From: Hepsetus odoe
Lineage: Eukaryota; Chordata; Actinopteri; Characiformes; Hepsetidae
Direction of reading: 5' to 3'
DNA: 64,000 nt
NCBI GenBank assembly: GCA_017165825.1
Contig: CM029379.1
Span: 24,530,459-24,594,458 of the forward strand
Under the pieces are notes generated by a model that saw only the letters and a list, made by a program, of their open reading frames with translations, searched no databases and had not been told where the DNA came from. This document shows positions 1-10,620 of this stretch, piece after piece (the stretch's first letter is position 1; every line of letters begins with the position of its first letter). The position numbers and the translations under genes were made by a program.

Positions 1-85
1 ATGGGTGAGATGCAGATGAAGCATTTCGTCGTGGTTCACTGTGTCTTGTGCCGTGGCAAATAGTCTCGTTCACTTTGCTCAGAAA
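1..85 (+). repeat. SINE-A tail fragment
   Basis: The first 85 bases resemble the 3' part of the SINE-A family: a TTTCGTCGTGGTTCACTGTG stretch followed by GCCGTGGCAAATAGTC and TTCACTTT. The same tail appears in better copies near 36800, 38400 and 43550. The head and promoter part would lie outside the window. The short ATG frame at base 1 belongs to this repeat and is not a latrophilin exon. Confidence 0.6.
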
Positions 86-1118
86 AGAACAGGCTGAACG
101 CTGGCTAACTGCATCTATGAGCAAACCCTTTTTGTGTGAACTATAAATATAAAATGTGGATTGTGCTATTTTCCATTGTATGATGACTATGATGTTTCAG
201 TTCTAGTACATTAGCGCTAATCTAACAGAATATGAACACTTTTGGTCCTTTCTTGCATAAGGACAGACATTTAAAGCTTGTTCAAACATTCCTTCTTATA
301 GCTGAAGGTTGATTGCTGAAGTAGAAATATAATTATATATTTTATCTTGTCGGTAGCATTTCTACAGTGTGTCCTTCAGTAAAGAGTTCTGTCATAGAGC
401 TTCAGCTGAATTGAAACCCTTTGATTGGGGTGCCGCTGTCAGTGATATATCTAGGATGTCTAGAAAACCTTAAGGGTTATCACAGATCTAAGCATGAACC
501 CTGTAGCATCTTTCTTCACTGGATTTAAATAAACACCTAAATTTTACAAAGTCAGTCAGGAGACTGTATTATGATTTCTGTGGGTTTTACTGTATGTTTA
601 TTGGTGCTTGCTATCAGCTCTTCTGCTAAAATCATGTTATACATTTGTTAACATTATTTGAATGCCAATTAATTCATAAACCAAAGCAAAACTTATATAC
701 CTTACTTGTATTATTAATGCCATTTGCCTAATCGTTATTGACCTGTAAGTTTATCACCATTTAAAAAGTTGTTTTTTCTTTTCTAAGTATTTGATGAGTT
801 GGTGGTAATTGAACAAACAGCAGCAGATAGAGATTTGATCAAAATTGCTAGAATAATCCTACAAAAGTCTGAGAGAGGCCACACTAAGTAATCAAAAGAA
901 TATTTAAACCACAAAAATATAAACACCATAACGAAAAAGTGGGATCAGTCTGGAAAAGCACAGTTGAAATGCCGGTGAAGTCCATAAAGACATGTTCAGC
1001 AGTACTTCTGGATTCTTCTCTTCACCAAAATAGACTACCAGTGTTTTGGGAAATGAATGAAGGCTTGATTCAAGATTTGATGCTAATCCTCATTTTTCTT
1101 GCTCCCTCTGTCTTTCAG
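86..1118 (+). other. adgrl3: Intron of adgrl3 upstream of the first visible exon
   Basis: AT-rich sequence without a recognisable exon. It ends in a good acceptor, a pyrimidine-rich stretch (GCTCCCTCTGTCTTTCAG) directly before the exon at 1119. The open frame running through 939-1118 into the exon is intron read-through. Confidence 0.7.
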
Positions 1119-1215
1119 AGTCGCATTCGGAGGATGTGGAATGACACTGTCAGGAAGCAGTCTGAGTCATCCTTCATCACAGGAGATATTAACAGCTCAG
1201 CCACCCTAAACAGAG
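1119..1215 (+). CDS. adgrl3: adgrl3 exon: start of the intracellular tail (97 nt)
   Basis: Encodes SRIRRMWNDTVRKQSESSF followed by ITGDINSSATLNR and the first base of a glycine codon. This RMWNDTVRKQ block is the signature membrane-proximal tail segment of latrophilins (ADGRL1-3), which lies after the seven-helix domain in the cytosol. The acceptor is TTTCAG before 1119. The donor is GTAAAG at 1216. The exon begins in phase 0 and ends in phase 1, and the next exon begins with GT, completing GGT (Gly) before TMANHL. The RIRR and KQSESS residues are typical of the family. Earlier exons (lectin, olfactomedin, GAIN/GPS, seven-helix) are upstream of the window. Family is certain; paralogue 3 is decided by the terminal exon. 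Confidence 0.95.
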
Positions 1216-3018
1216 GTAAAGCACAAACAACCTCTCACAATGAAAAAAATAATGCATTTCCGAAGGAGTTAAGTGTATCACCTCTATTTTTTTCTGTTTG
1301 TTTTTCAGTTGACATTTAGCGGCAGTTGTGTTAATTTAATCGGCTTTTAGCTTATTTACAATAAAGGCAGTATGCAGGGACACTTTTAATATCAATTTCT
1401 GATGTTTTGATTAGCAGAAAGGAATGCAAATGAATTCATACATCTAGTATAGATCTTTAAGTTTTTAATCTTTTCTCACCAATCAAAATATCAGTCCGTC
1501 AGGACATATCAGGCCATCTTAGAATTTTGAGAAGGCCTAATGGTTTCTGGGAAGTAAAAAATACATGAATATAATTTGCTCATTTTTGTTCAATATGGTC
1601 ATTTTCATATTGAAAGTTGAATTTCACAGGTAAGCAGGTCAATCAAAAATTTCTCCTCTTTTCCACTGTCTAGGTAGGTCCTGTAGTCCTTTTTCTTTAT
1701 TAATTGCTGAATTAAAGGCCTAGTTGGAAGATTGACCTCTAGCACAATTATCAACAGAAAGTGAAGGCGACCATTTAGATATACAATGGAAAGAGACAGT
1801 TTGAAAGGGAAAACTTAATTCTGAGCCTTCTAAAAGTTAAAAGCAACAAAACAGAACCAGCTGTTCCAGGATGATTTCCAGAAGAATCACTGTAACAATG
1901 CTACATACATTTTAAAAAATATTGTAATAGTTTAAACTGTTACAAAGCTTCAAATCAAACATATTTTAAAATCCCTCTTTTTTTATTTTAAAACATAAGT
2001 CATCAATGTCCATGTAGAATGTAGAATTTAAAAAACAATGTTTTTGGGGAAGCTTTAAAATCATGTTTAATTCATTTTCATTTCATTTCACTCCAAAAAT
2101 GTTATTTACTCAATAAACAATAGACACAAGATGTCATTTCACAATACCCGCATCCTATAGGAATTAAAAGGTGGCCAATATACACTAATAACATACGTAC
2201 ACGAATGGTTTCACACTTGATTACACGTAGTTACTCGTTTATTTCAATAACAAGGCCTAACGAAAGGGTTTTAGTGCATTATTACAACAAAGAATGTAGT
2301 TATTAGGGATTTTATATAAGAGGCTTTGAATTATGCACTAATAAAGTCATCATGAAGGACAGCTCATTGCAGTTTGAATAAACCACTTAATAAGCAGTTT
2401 CTAATTTGAGCTTTATTGAACAAAGAACCAGACTTTAATTAAGCCCCAATAAGTGTTGCTTAAAATAGTGTAAAACAGAAAGATCACGTGTCAGTTTTTC
2501 TTGAAACCTGTCGAAAAAGAAAGAAATTCAAAGTAATCTATTTTTACCTTGCAAGCCATTTCTGCAGATTTCATCTGCTATTCTGCCTGAAAAAAAGAGA
2601 CAAAAAATATATTCACACATTCTACCCCCAAATGTAATTGATCTGTTGTAGTTTAGGACTGAATTTACAAGGCTACGGTTGCTCACAGACACCAGAAGGC
2701 AATTGTCACTCAAATTTTGTCTGAAAACATTCTCAAATCTTCTTAAACTGCATCCAGCTTTTCATTAACGTGCCGCATGCTTGGGAAGGTTTAGGACTCA
2801 CAATGAGCTGTGAAACAGTACAAAGCTTCACTGGCATCTATTTCAGAAATATTAGACCTGCTACCCTGCTGTGAATGGGTAAGTATTGCTCAGGCTGAGA
2901 TAAATTTTGGGAATGTTTGAGATTTGGGTGACTATTGACTTCTACATTTTGTTAGCAACATTTGTCTCGTAGCTCTAGCTCTAAAATGATTTATTTTTTT
3001 CCATGATTGACCACACTG

Positions 3019-3020
<2 letters not shown>

Positions 3021-3051
<31 letters not shown>
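3021..3051. repeat. (TA)n microsatellite
   Basis: About 15 uninterrupted TA units followed by a T run, inside the adgrl3 intron. Open frames through it (IYIYIY) are artefacts. Confidence 0.95.
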
Positions 3052-3054
<3 letters not shown>

Positions 3055-3227
3055 TTTTTTTCTTTAATAGTGAAGAACAAAAACAGAAAATATGCAGTAA
3101 AAGCAGTGTCTGCATGCATGTTTGTTCTGAGGAGGGCAGTGATAGAAACTGGAACAGCATCAAACCCCTTTTCCAACTTGCTGACACTGAATCCCCTTGC
3201 AGTCCAAATGCATCAGACATCTGTGTG

Positions 3228-3231
<4 letters not shown>

Positions 3232-3261
<30 letters not shown>
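3232..3261. repeat. (TG)n microsatellite
   Basis: About 15 TG units in the same intron, 180 bases downstream of the TA tract. Open frames reading CVCVCV are artefacts. Confidence 0.95.
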
Positions 3262-3756
3262 CTGCTTACCATTAAACTTCTGCTTGCCTTGGTTACAACG
3301 GAATACTATGTTGATGTTTTTGAACTTCGTTTTGCAACCGTTAAGAAATGAAGTGAAAGCAAGCAGAGCTCAGAAGTTTTTTGCTAATAAACTGGTTTGC
3401 CTTTAATCCTTTCACTGATTAATTGATCATTGCTTTGCCAGTAAATGTGCAGTTTTGTAGCAGATATTGCCAAATTGAAAAAGTTTCACAGAACATTGTT
3501 AAAAATCCCAAATAAACTATTGTAGCATACTTGGATGTATGGATTTTCTATGTCACATTTCCCATTTGACTGCAAGGCTGAAAAGCTGGGCTGTAGCTAA
3601 ACTAGGGACAACTTTTGCCACCATTTGAATTCTAATACTTGTTATACTGAAAAGCTTAATCTGGTCAAAGCCAACACTGTTTAGAGTTTACTTTCAGTTA
3701 GCTCTGCAATGATTATCACTTGAACCTTACTTTAGATATTTTGGAGAAACTGGTTT

Positions 3757-3892
3757 GAAGTGAAGTGAAAGTGACTATTTTTTATTGTGAAGCACAGCAG
3801 CTGTGGGGCAGCTATTTAAAGCACCCAGGGAGCAGTGATGGGGGTGGTACCTTGCTGAAGGGTACCTCAGGGCAATCTACTAGTCTGGGATT
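3757..3892 (-). repeat. Degenerate SINE-A copy
   Basis: Reverse-oriented SINE-A. It starts with the tail complement (AAGTGAAAGTGACTATTTTT), then GCAGCTATTTAAAGCACCC, GGAGCAGTGATGGGG, GGTACCTTGCTGAAGGGTAC and CTCAGGGCAATCTACTAG. The tRNA-like head is lost. It lies within the adgrl3 intron. Confidence 0.75.
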
Positions 3893-4546
3893 CACAATTT
3901 CACAATTTTTCAGCTAACCTTTCCAAAATAAAAGCACATATAACAATACATACCAAGAACTGCAAGTCTCTTGTTACTAAGCAACAGCCAGGGGAACGTA
4001 AGCTTACATTGATGTTAGTCTATCAACGGCAGCTGATAACTAACCAGATCTGCATTTTAAAAGCAACAAAAGTCTTTTTCCTCAAGTCCACGTGCTCTGA
4101 ATGTTCCAAAGATTCTTTGCACTTCTTAAAATAATTTTTTCATCACGTCAAAAACACAGATTCTTTGTCATTTCTAAATCGGATGTGGACATAGAAATAA
4201 CCTTTATAAATGCTAAACAACTTCCATAATATGTAAAGGTTCTACAAAGAAACCCTAATAGGTAAAGAGCAGATGTCTTAACCTGTGGGCTGCGACCCCC
4301 CCAGTGGTCTGCGAGGGAACTGCTCAGGGGCCACTGGCTGTCAGTTTTGTCTTTAACTGTATAGCTTTGTTTGCACTCGTCTCATATTTTACATGTGGAT
4401 CCAATGACGTATTTCATTTGAGTCACAGAAGGGTGTTCAGAATTTATTGTCCTATGTCTGCATCATTCTAATCGTTTTATGTATTCCTCTTTGTCTGTTT
4501 TGTTCCTTTTGCTTCTTTTCACTCTTCTCTCTATTGCCATCTGCCT

Positions 4547-4550
<4 letters not shown>

Positions 4551-4599
<49 letters not shown>

Positions 4600-4620
4600 T
4601 TGTGTGTGTATGTGTGTGTT
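4551..4620. repeat. (CT)n(TG)n compound tract beside a splice acceptor
   Basis: A CT run to about 4589 passes directly into imperfect TG repeats, ending ten bases before the exon at 4631. It takes the place of a normal polypyrimidine tract. CU-rich and UG-rich RNA are classical ligands of PTB and of CELF/TDP-43 proteins respectively; that any bind here is inference. Confidence 0.9.
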
Positions 4621-4630
4621 TGTATTGTAG

Positions 4631-4756
4631 GTACCATGGCCAATCATCTCATCTCTAACGCACTGTTGCGTCCTCATGGCACTAACCCTTATAACACACT
4701 GCTGGGAGAGTCTGCTGTGTACAATAACCCGTCTGCAAACATGTTCAACACGCAAG
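4631..4756 (+). CDS. adgrl3: adgrl3 exon: MANHL tail segment (126 nt)
   Basis: Continues the glycine codon, then encodes TMANHLISNALLRPHGTNPY, NTLLGESAVYNNPSANMFNTQ and one base of the next codon. The MANHLISNALLRPHGT and PYNTLLGE motifs are conserved in latrophilin tails. LGE-AV-NNPS resembles ADGRL3 more than ADGRL1 or ADGRL2. It begins and ends in phase 1. The acceptor TATTGTAG is weak in its last bases but preceded by a long CT/TG tract. The donor GTTTGC is non-consensus after GT, which fits an exon whose downstream splicing is regulated. The open frame from 4447 to 4911 is read-through of this exon and is not a separate gene. Confidence 0.95.
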
Positions 4757-6589
4757 GTTTGCTTCTTTCTCTCCTTCTCACACACACAGTGCAAAAATAT
4801 AAAGATGCTCTAGATGCTTTATGTAAACATGGACTACATAAGCACCATTATCTCTACTGTCGGAACAATACCTCTTGTTTCTCCATTGTCATTTTTATCT
4901 TTCCTATATAATTGGAAAATATCCTCTTTCCATTGTGTGAAAATTACAAAGTGAAATTGTTGGTCTTTTTGGCATAGCGTTTTTACAGGGATGACATAAA
5001 TATTGCATTCTAAGTACATAAATATGATTTTCATTCATTCGTTTCTTTAAATTTATAAGATTTTGTTCAGTCTAATCTTAAAGATTTACTGCAAATATAT
5101 ATTATAATATAAAATCTGTCTTTTATAAGGATTAGGAAGTTAGCTTGTTTAGACATATTACACATTAGATGCCTGAACCAATATCTTGATTTCCATATGT
5201 TGTCTTATGCTGGGCTAAAGAGGGCCACTGAGACTGAGACACAGCCTGGGGAAAGGCGGATAATTTATCGCTAGTATTGTCGTTTTGTTTGGTGTAGTAA
5301 TTAAGTGAGGTTTTTGCAGTAAATACAACTATATTGTGATGTGTTCTGTAAGGGTGCCATTCAGCACAGGGCCGACAGTACTCACACCATCCAGCAGAGG
5401 CCACACAGATCCCTCTTCAGGCAGGAGAGGGAATTGCAGAGCCACAGCTGACAACAATCAGCAACAGCGCTTAAACGCCACAGCTCAAACCAGTGCTGTT
5501 GTTGAGTCTTTGTGTGTTCATCATTATATGACAAAACTCTTTATAAAGTGATAGTAATATATAAATAGAAAACCCAAAATAAAATGACAGGAACAAACAA
5601 TGTTGTGGCATAATGCTTTGTTTAACTTTAATTAATTAATTAATTTTAAAAAATCATTAATATATAGAAATCACTTTAAACACAAGTCTTGATGCATCTA
5701 ACCATATATAACATTCTCATTTTCTTGCCATTGTGTACATTTGTTTTGCTGTTCTGTGTCCTTTAATTATTTAGACTTTTTGATTTTTTTGGAAGTGGCT
5801 GCTCAGTTTATCACGACTGTATTAAGTATGATTTTAAGCTAATACAGAAGACTAAATATTAGTGAGTGATGTATCTAACACCTAAAAAACCTAAAAAAAA
5901 CTCTTTCTTTAAAGATAACATTAAACTTACTGAGATTTTGCTGTAGGCCTTATTCCATTCACATTGTTCCTATAGCTGTGTGCATTTTATGTAGATTTTG
6001 AAAGTGTAAATAAGTAAACATTCTTTGCCGTGAACACAATTCTGACACTTTGATTCTTGGATAAGTACTACAGATTTGCGGAAAACACCTAACTTTATTT
6101 TTGCAGTTTTTGCAATTTCTTTTTATCATAAAAAATATTTTTGTCATGAAAAGCATTTTTCAAAAAACAAAATGTAGCCTGTTCAAAACTTACAAAATTC
6201 CATAATAATATATAATACCTTATGTTGTGTTCTCCGCAGAGGATGTGTACTAACTACCACATTAAAAAATAAAAAGAACATGTAATTTTACTAGTAGAAC
6301 TTTTTTGTCTCAAAACATGACAATTACATGACAAATGTGAAAGGTGGGCAAACAAGGCTATAACAATAACTTTCAGTTTAATCGTAATTAAATAACTGAA
6401 GTGTTGCTTATGTTTCTGAAAGCTATGAGGAAGAAAAAAATGAATAAAATGACACTGTACTTTTAGGAGGGGCAGTAGCTACAACTTCTATGAGTTACAG
6501 AGTAACTGCATTATATGAATGTTTGCTACATTTATTTATGCATTTTACTCTCTATACATATCATAAACATTTTCAGTGTAACCACCCTT

Positions 6590-6652
6590 TCTCTTTTTGT
6601 CTGCTTGTCTTTCTCTCTTTCTCTCTCTCTGCCTCTCCATGCTGATGTGCAG
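6590..6652 (+). promoter_or_regulatory. adgrl3: Acceptor region of the microexon: pyrimidine tract plus TGC motifs
   Basis: About 45 bases of almost pure T/C are followed by CCATGCTGATGTGCAG ending at 6652. Two TGC triplets lie between the pyrimidine tract and the AG. This arrangement (UGC close to the 3' splice site) is known from neuronal microexons activated by SRRM4/nSR100. Regulation by that factor is inferred from the pattern only. Confidence 0.6.
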
Positions 6653-6670
6653 CCTCCTACAGAGATTCAA
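6653..6670 (+). CDS. adgrl3: Candidate 18-nt in-frame microexon of adgrl3
   Basis: The bases between acceptor GTGCAG and donor GTATGA are CCTCCTACAGAGATTCAA. With the phase-1 base of the 4756 donor this reads A-S-Y-R-D-S. The final base joins AG of the last exon to make K, changing ...FNTQ-E-GML... to ...FNTQ-ASYRDSK-GML.... The frame is kept because 18 is a multiple of three and both neighbouring introns are phase 1. SYR(E/D)xK resembles segments at the same place in other latrophilins (SYREPK in ADGRL1 and EPYRET in ADGRL3 isoforms, from memory). Ab initio gene callers usually miss exons of this size. It has not been confirmed by RNA. Confidence 0.75.
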
Positions 6671-6699
6671 GTATGACTCATTTTCTTTTCATTACCTAC

Positions 6700-6806
6700 A
6701 TTTTCAACTCTCCCTCCTCTCTTCCTCCCCCGTCTCTTCTCTTCTGTCCTTTCCACTCCTCTCCTCTTCTCTCTCCTCCTTTCCTCTCTTCTCTTCTCCC
6801 TTGCCA
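6700..6806 (+). promoter_or_regulatory. adgrl3: Downstream pyrimidine tract, possible splicing silencer
   Basis: About 100 bases of nearly uninterrupted T/C with many TCTCCTCT and CTTCTCT motifs, starting 30 bases after the microexon donor. Together with the upstream tract it brackets the microexon, as expected for a PTBP1-repressed cassette. The composition is seen directly; the role is inferred. Confidence 0.5.
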
Positions 6807-7148
6807 TTAAAATTAATTTTCTTTTCACCTAGTTTAGAGACAATATTCTAAAAGATATAATCTTTCATAAAGTTGCTTGGATGCCATAATGTCAGTTTAA
6901 ATCTTTTATTAATAGCTTAAAATGTCCTATCATAATATCATTTATATTAAAAACCATGCGGGTCAGTGCTTGTGTAGAAAATAAACAAGGTAAAAAGTAC
7001 AAAAGGTAAAAAGTATTGTATGTGAATTGCTTTAGTTTATTCAGGATATATGTGTGGTTAAGCAGCATCTGCTGAAAGTGTACACAATGAATCACTACCC
7101 TGTAGTATTAATGAGCTGTAATGAACACAATTAAGTGTGCAATTTTTA

Positions 7149-7232
7149 GTAACACTTTACTGAAGGTCACCTTTGGAAGATGACACCCATATAGATGACA
7201 CCTACATAAGCCCTTTTTGACAACTGATATGA

Positions 7233-7234
<2 letters not shown>
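7149..7234. repeat. Possible MITE end fragment
   Basis: AACACTTTACTGAAGGTCAC and a following ATGACACC...TAGATGACACCTACATAAG resemble one end of a common teleost MITE, cut off by the AT microsatellite. Weak evidence. Confidence 0.35.

Positions 7235-7287
<53 letters not shown>
7235..7287. repeat. (AT)n microsatellite
   Basis: About 26 AT units in the last adgrl3 intron. Confidence 0.95.
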
Positions 7288-7290
<3 letters not shown>

Positions 7291-7814
7291 GGATTATCCT
7301 AAGAATCATAAGGACAAAAATCCTTCTGTCCATTTTGAGCTTATTTTCCCATAGCTAGTGTTCTAACTGATGCTTGCTTGATAAAACCCTTTTTATTTTA
7401 TTTTTATAACCCTTAAGGGTTTTATTGATACACTACAGCAATATGTGCAGCCCTGATTAGAATAAGCTGATTGCTGAAGGTTTATATAAATTCTCATTAA
7501 AGGCTTATGTAGATGCTTTGTAGCATCATGTGTGCTGCTATACAGTAAACTGTTATCTAAATGTCTGCAAAGCATATATTCATATTGTCACTCTCACATC
7601 TCCAAAATGCTAACTACAGCAGATGGGGAAAACTTTATTCTTATACTTCTTTTCATAATTAAATATTAAGAAAAGCATTTTCAAATACTGTAAAAAAATA
7701 AAAGTTTTGTTCAGTGGTTCATATTCACTTAACTTGAAAGCATTTTTGTTGAGCTAACAATATTGTCATCTGTGTAAAGGCCTTCTGTAAGCATGACTCA
7801 TTCTGTGATTCCAG

Positions 7815-8689
7815 AGGGCATGCTGAACAATGCACGCGACTCTAGCGTCATGGACACTCTGCCGCTCAACGGTAACCATGGCAACAGCTATGGCATGGCG
7901 GCTGGCGATTACTTGACGTACAGCTCTCGCGGCAGTGAGCCACCCACCACGCTGGAGAAGAAAATCTTGAAGGAGCTGACAGCTAATTACTCTGCGCCTT
8001 ACCTAAGCGCACCAGAACGCCAAGGCAACCCCAGCACCAAGCTTAGCAACCACATGGCCAACGGGGGTGTGGCTAAAGATGATGTCATGGTACTGGACAA
8101 CCCTGGTGCTTTCCATCGGCATGATGACAGCGGTGGTGGAGGTGGCCTGAGCTTGGAAATCATCCGGGAAGAGTCGCAGGCTCCTCTCTTGCCTCCCAGG
8201 CCGCCACCCCCAGATGGCCATGTCCCACCCACTTTGCACACCTTTTCTGCCCACAGGCGCCTTCCGCAAGAGAACAACGAAAGCTTCTTCCCTCTGCTCC
8301 CCAACGAGACGCTAAACCCGTTAAGAGACACTGTCTACACCAGCATGCCCACGCTCACTGACCTACCACGCGGCACAGAAGACCTCATCAACGGACTCCA
8401 CGAAGATGATGATGATGATGATGACGAGGCTGAGGAAGAAGAGGAGGAAGAAGAAGGGAGTGAACTACAGCTTCAACTTGCCAATGGCAAAGGTGTTGTT
8501 GTGGAAACAGATGATGTGTACTACAAGAGCATGCCGAACCTCGGCTCACGCAACCACATACAGGAACTGCAAAGCTACTACCAGATGGGCCGAGGCGGCA
8601 GCGACGGCTTCATCGCGCCGCCCGAAAAGGACGAGTCCTCACCTGAGGAGCAGTCGCAAGACCCCTCGCACCTGGTCACGAGCTTATAG
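7815..8689 (+). CDS. adgrl3: adgrl3 terminal coding exon: cytoplasmic tail with PDZ ligand
   Basis: Acceptor GATTCCAG at 7814; the split codon gives E (or K with the microexon). It encodes about 291 residues and stops at TAG 8687-8689. Recognisable latrophilin-3 blocks in order: GMLNNARDSSVMDTLPLNGN near the start, LEKKILKELTANY, LEIIREESQAPLLPPR with a following proline stretch that could bind SH3 domains, ESFFPLLPNE, DTVYTSMPTL, then DDVYYKSMPNLGSRNH, GRGGSDGFIAPPEK and SHLVTSL. The GSRNH and GSDGFI-PP-KD motifs distinguish ADGRL3 from ADGRL1 and ADGRL2. LVTSL is a class I PDZ ligand, known in latrophilins to bind SHANK scaffolds at synapses. Between MPTL and DDVYY lies a run of Asp then Glu (from about 8403) not expected from the mammalian protein as I recall it. 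A five-glycine run lies at about 8130-8145. The start ATG at 7793 is intronic and not used. Confidence 0.95.
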
Positions 8690-10530
8690 AGCTGCGTGTG
8701 ATGATGCAATGCACAAGGCACGGGAAAACCACTACCTACTGCACTGATAGATCCCTAATGACGAGACTGATAACCAGATAGCTCACTTACCCAGTACCAA
8801 TGAAGACCAGTACCCGATACAAGTTAGCACTAGCAATCAGTACCTGTTAGGGCCAGTAACTGATTTCAGTACTAGTACAAGTTACCATCTTTACAGAGTT
8901 TATTCAATGTGGTTTGTATACCTGCCATACACAAGCCTCGACCTCAACAGAATGTTGAAGTGGAGGGCTTGACAGACCCCTTTTTTTGTGAAACCACCAT
9001 TTTGAAATTGCTCTGCCAATTGACCTGTTGGATTGGAATGGGATAGAACCCAGGTGGACACGGCAGCCATCCGGAGCCACGGCTTCCAGCCAGAGAAAAG
9101 TCCATCCCTCTCATCACTTTGCCTCCTTAAAAACTTTTGTCTGAAAGCTATCTGGGTATCCATCAAGCTCCTTACGGATTGCTCCAGTGTCAAAATGCTT
9201 ATGAATTGATAGCAACAGACTAGTTGTCATTTTAGGTGATATGTATGTTGATAAGGCACCAACCTGGACCTTGAACCTTGAACTGTAATCCTCTACCCTT
9301 AAAAAAACACACAACTCTCTAGACTTCAGACGGCAAACACATTCCTTCCAGTTTAGCACCAATACCGTCTCTGAGTATGAAGTCACAACGAAGCATCTAA
9401 TCTTGAGGAAGCGTCTTCTTTTCTTACATTTATTTTTCTGTAATAACATCAGTTATCGAGAGGTAATACGCACTAATAACAAAGACATGGGAAAGATTTC
9501 TATGTAAAATGTACAGACCCCCTTGCATTGCATATGATCATATGCGTCTCACGTTTTTTTGATATACTTTTCCCTGCGTATGTGTTTGTGTAGAACCTAG
9601 ACCAATCCAGAAACTGTGCTGGTCCTCCATACTATTACCCTCCCTATTACCACTAGGAGTGACCAACCCACATACACATACACACAAAGAAATGCAAACA
9701 CACATTTTTATTTATAACCAAATAACAGTACCCACACATCTTGTTTGAAGGCATCTTCACCATGCTTTTGTTTCTGATGCAAATCTGTTTCTGTGTTTCC
9801 ACACTGTGTCGATCATTTCTGAAAGTGACTGCAAAAAGAACAGCAGGTTGACTGCTCCTGTTCCAAAAAGTTCCAGTAACCGCAGAATTGAAAACTGGTC
9901 CTATTGATTTAGGAGTTCGCCAGATGCCCTACAGCCAGGCTAAATTGGTATCTTCCAGTGTCTGTCATAATATTCACGTGGCAGTTCATCCTTGACAGAG
10001 GACAAGAAGATGGAAAAGGAAAAGAATGAGTGCGTAGGGACAGGTGCCCCACAAGGTTGAGGGAAATGAGTGAAACGTAGGAAAGCTTTCTCCAAGTATA
10101 AGAGTGGGCTGTTAAGACATGAGGCAATTTAGTGCTGTTCAAAAGGAAACAAAATGAAATTGGTCTTTTTATTTCAAATCTAATGTTTACTCTTTCTCAA
10201 AACGAGATTTCTTGTAGCTTGCACATCTACTTCCTTTGTTTCCCTGAGAAAACTGACTGCATATCCCCATGAGGTGCTTTCACAGATCTGAATTGTCGGA
10301 TCGTCGGTAGAGGAGCGGAGAGATTTTAAAAATCTGATCGGCACTGAGACCTTTTTTATCATTATGATTATTATTATTACCATCAATATTGTTATTATGA
10401 TTATGATATCTATGGAATTATTATTTATTCTTTTCATATGCATTCTAAATTGAATGAACTCATAACTAATATTTGTTGTAACAGTGAAAGTTGTTTGCCA
10501 ACAAATAAAAGGACTGAATTAATATTTAGA
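8690..10530 (+). other. adgrl3: Probable 3' UTR of adgrl3
   Basis: No frame continues after the stop and no repeat is recognised. The sequence runs to the first AATAAA at 10504. Its first 200 bases hold a cluster of CAGTAC/TAGTAC motifs. Longer alternative UTRs are possible but would run into the palindromic LTR element at 10621. Confidence 0.6.
10504..10509 (+). terminator. adgrl3: Candidate polyadenylation signal AATAAA
   Basis: First canonical AATAAA on the + strand after the stop codon, followed 30-60 bases later by T/GT-rich sequence (TTTTTTGTC, TTGTTATTTATGTTG). Gives a UTR of about 1.8 kb. No transcript evidence. Confidence 0.5.
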
Positions 10531-10620
10531 ATTTTTTGTCAAGGATAAGTTTATGTTAAACTTGTTATTTATGTTGAGCAATGAATGATATTAGCTACCA
10601 AAAAATGTAACACTACTTAC

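Larger units (their letters stand above)
1216..4630 (+). other. adgrl3: adgrl3 intron (3.4 kb)
   Basis: Runs from donor GTAAAG to acceptor TATTGTAG. It is AT-rich and holds a TA and a TG microsatellite, one SINE-A relic, and a CT/TG tract against its 3' end. No further exon is recognised in it. Confidence 0.85.
4757..7814 (+). other. adgrl3: adgrl3 intron(s) carrying a candidate microexon
   Basis: If the microexon at 6653 is skipped, this is one 3.06-kb intron with phase 1 at both ends. If it is used, the region splits into introns 4757-6652 and 6671-7814, both phase 1. Apart from the microexon and its pyrimidine tracts it holds an AT microsatellite near 7260, a short relic with AACACTTTACTGAAGG at about 7149, and a fairly GC-rich patch near 5360-5520 that I cannot assign. 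Confidence 0.75.

Noticed and set aside
4281..4350. GGGCTGCGACCCCCCCAGTGG patch, resembling the end of a hAT element
   Set aside because: No partner inverted repeat or 8-bp duplication was found.
4447..4911. 154-codon open frame on the + strand
   Set aside because: Only its middle (4631-4756) is a real exon. The rest is intron read as SLSLSL/CVCVCV low complexity.
5336..5551. 71-codon frame in a GC-richer patch of an adgrl3 intron
   Set aside because: No latrophilin similarity and no suitable splice sites in phase.
7793..7814. ATG start upstream of the latrophilin C-terminal frame
   Set aside because: These bases precede a good acceptor (GATTCCAG) and do not match the family; the protein enters from the upstream exon.
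7999..8331. Antisense open frames under the adgrl3 last exon
   Set aside because: Shadow frames caused by GC-richer coding sequence; no motif.
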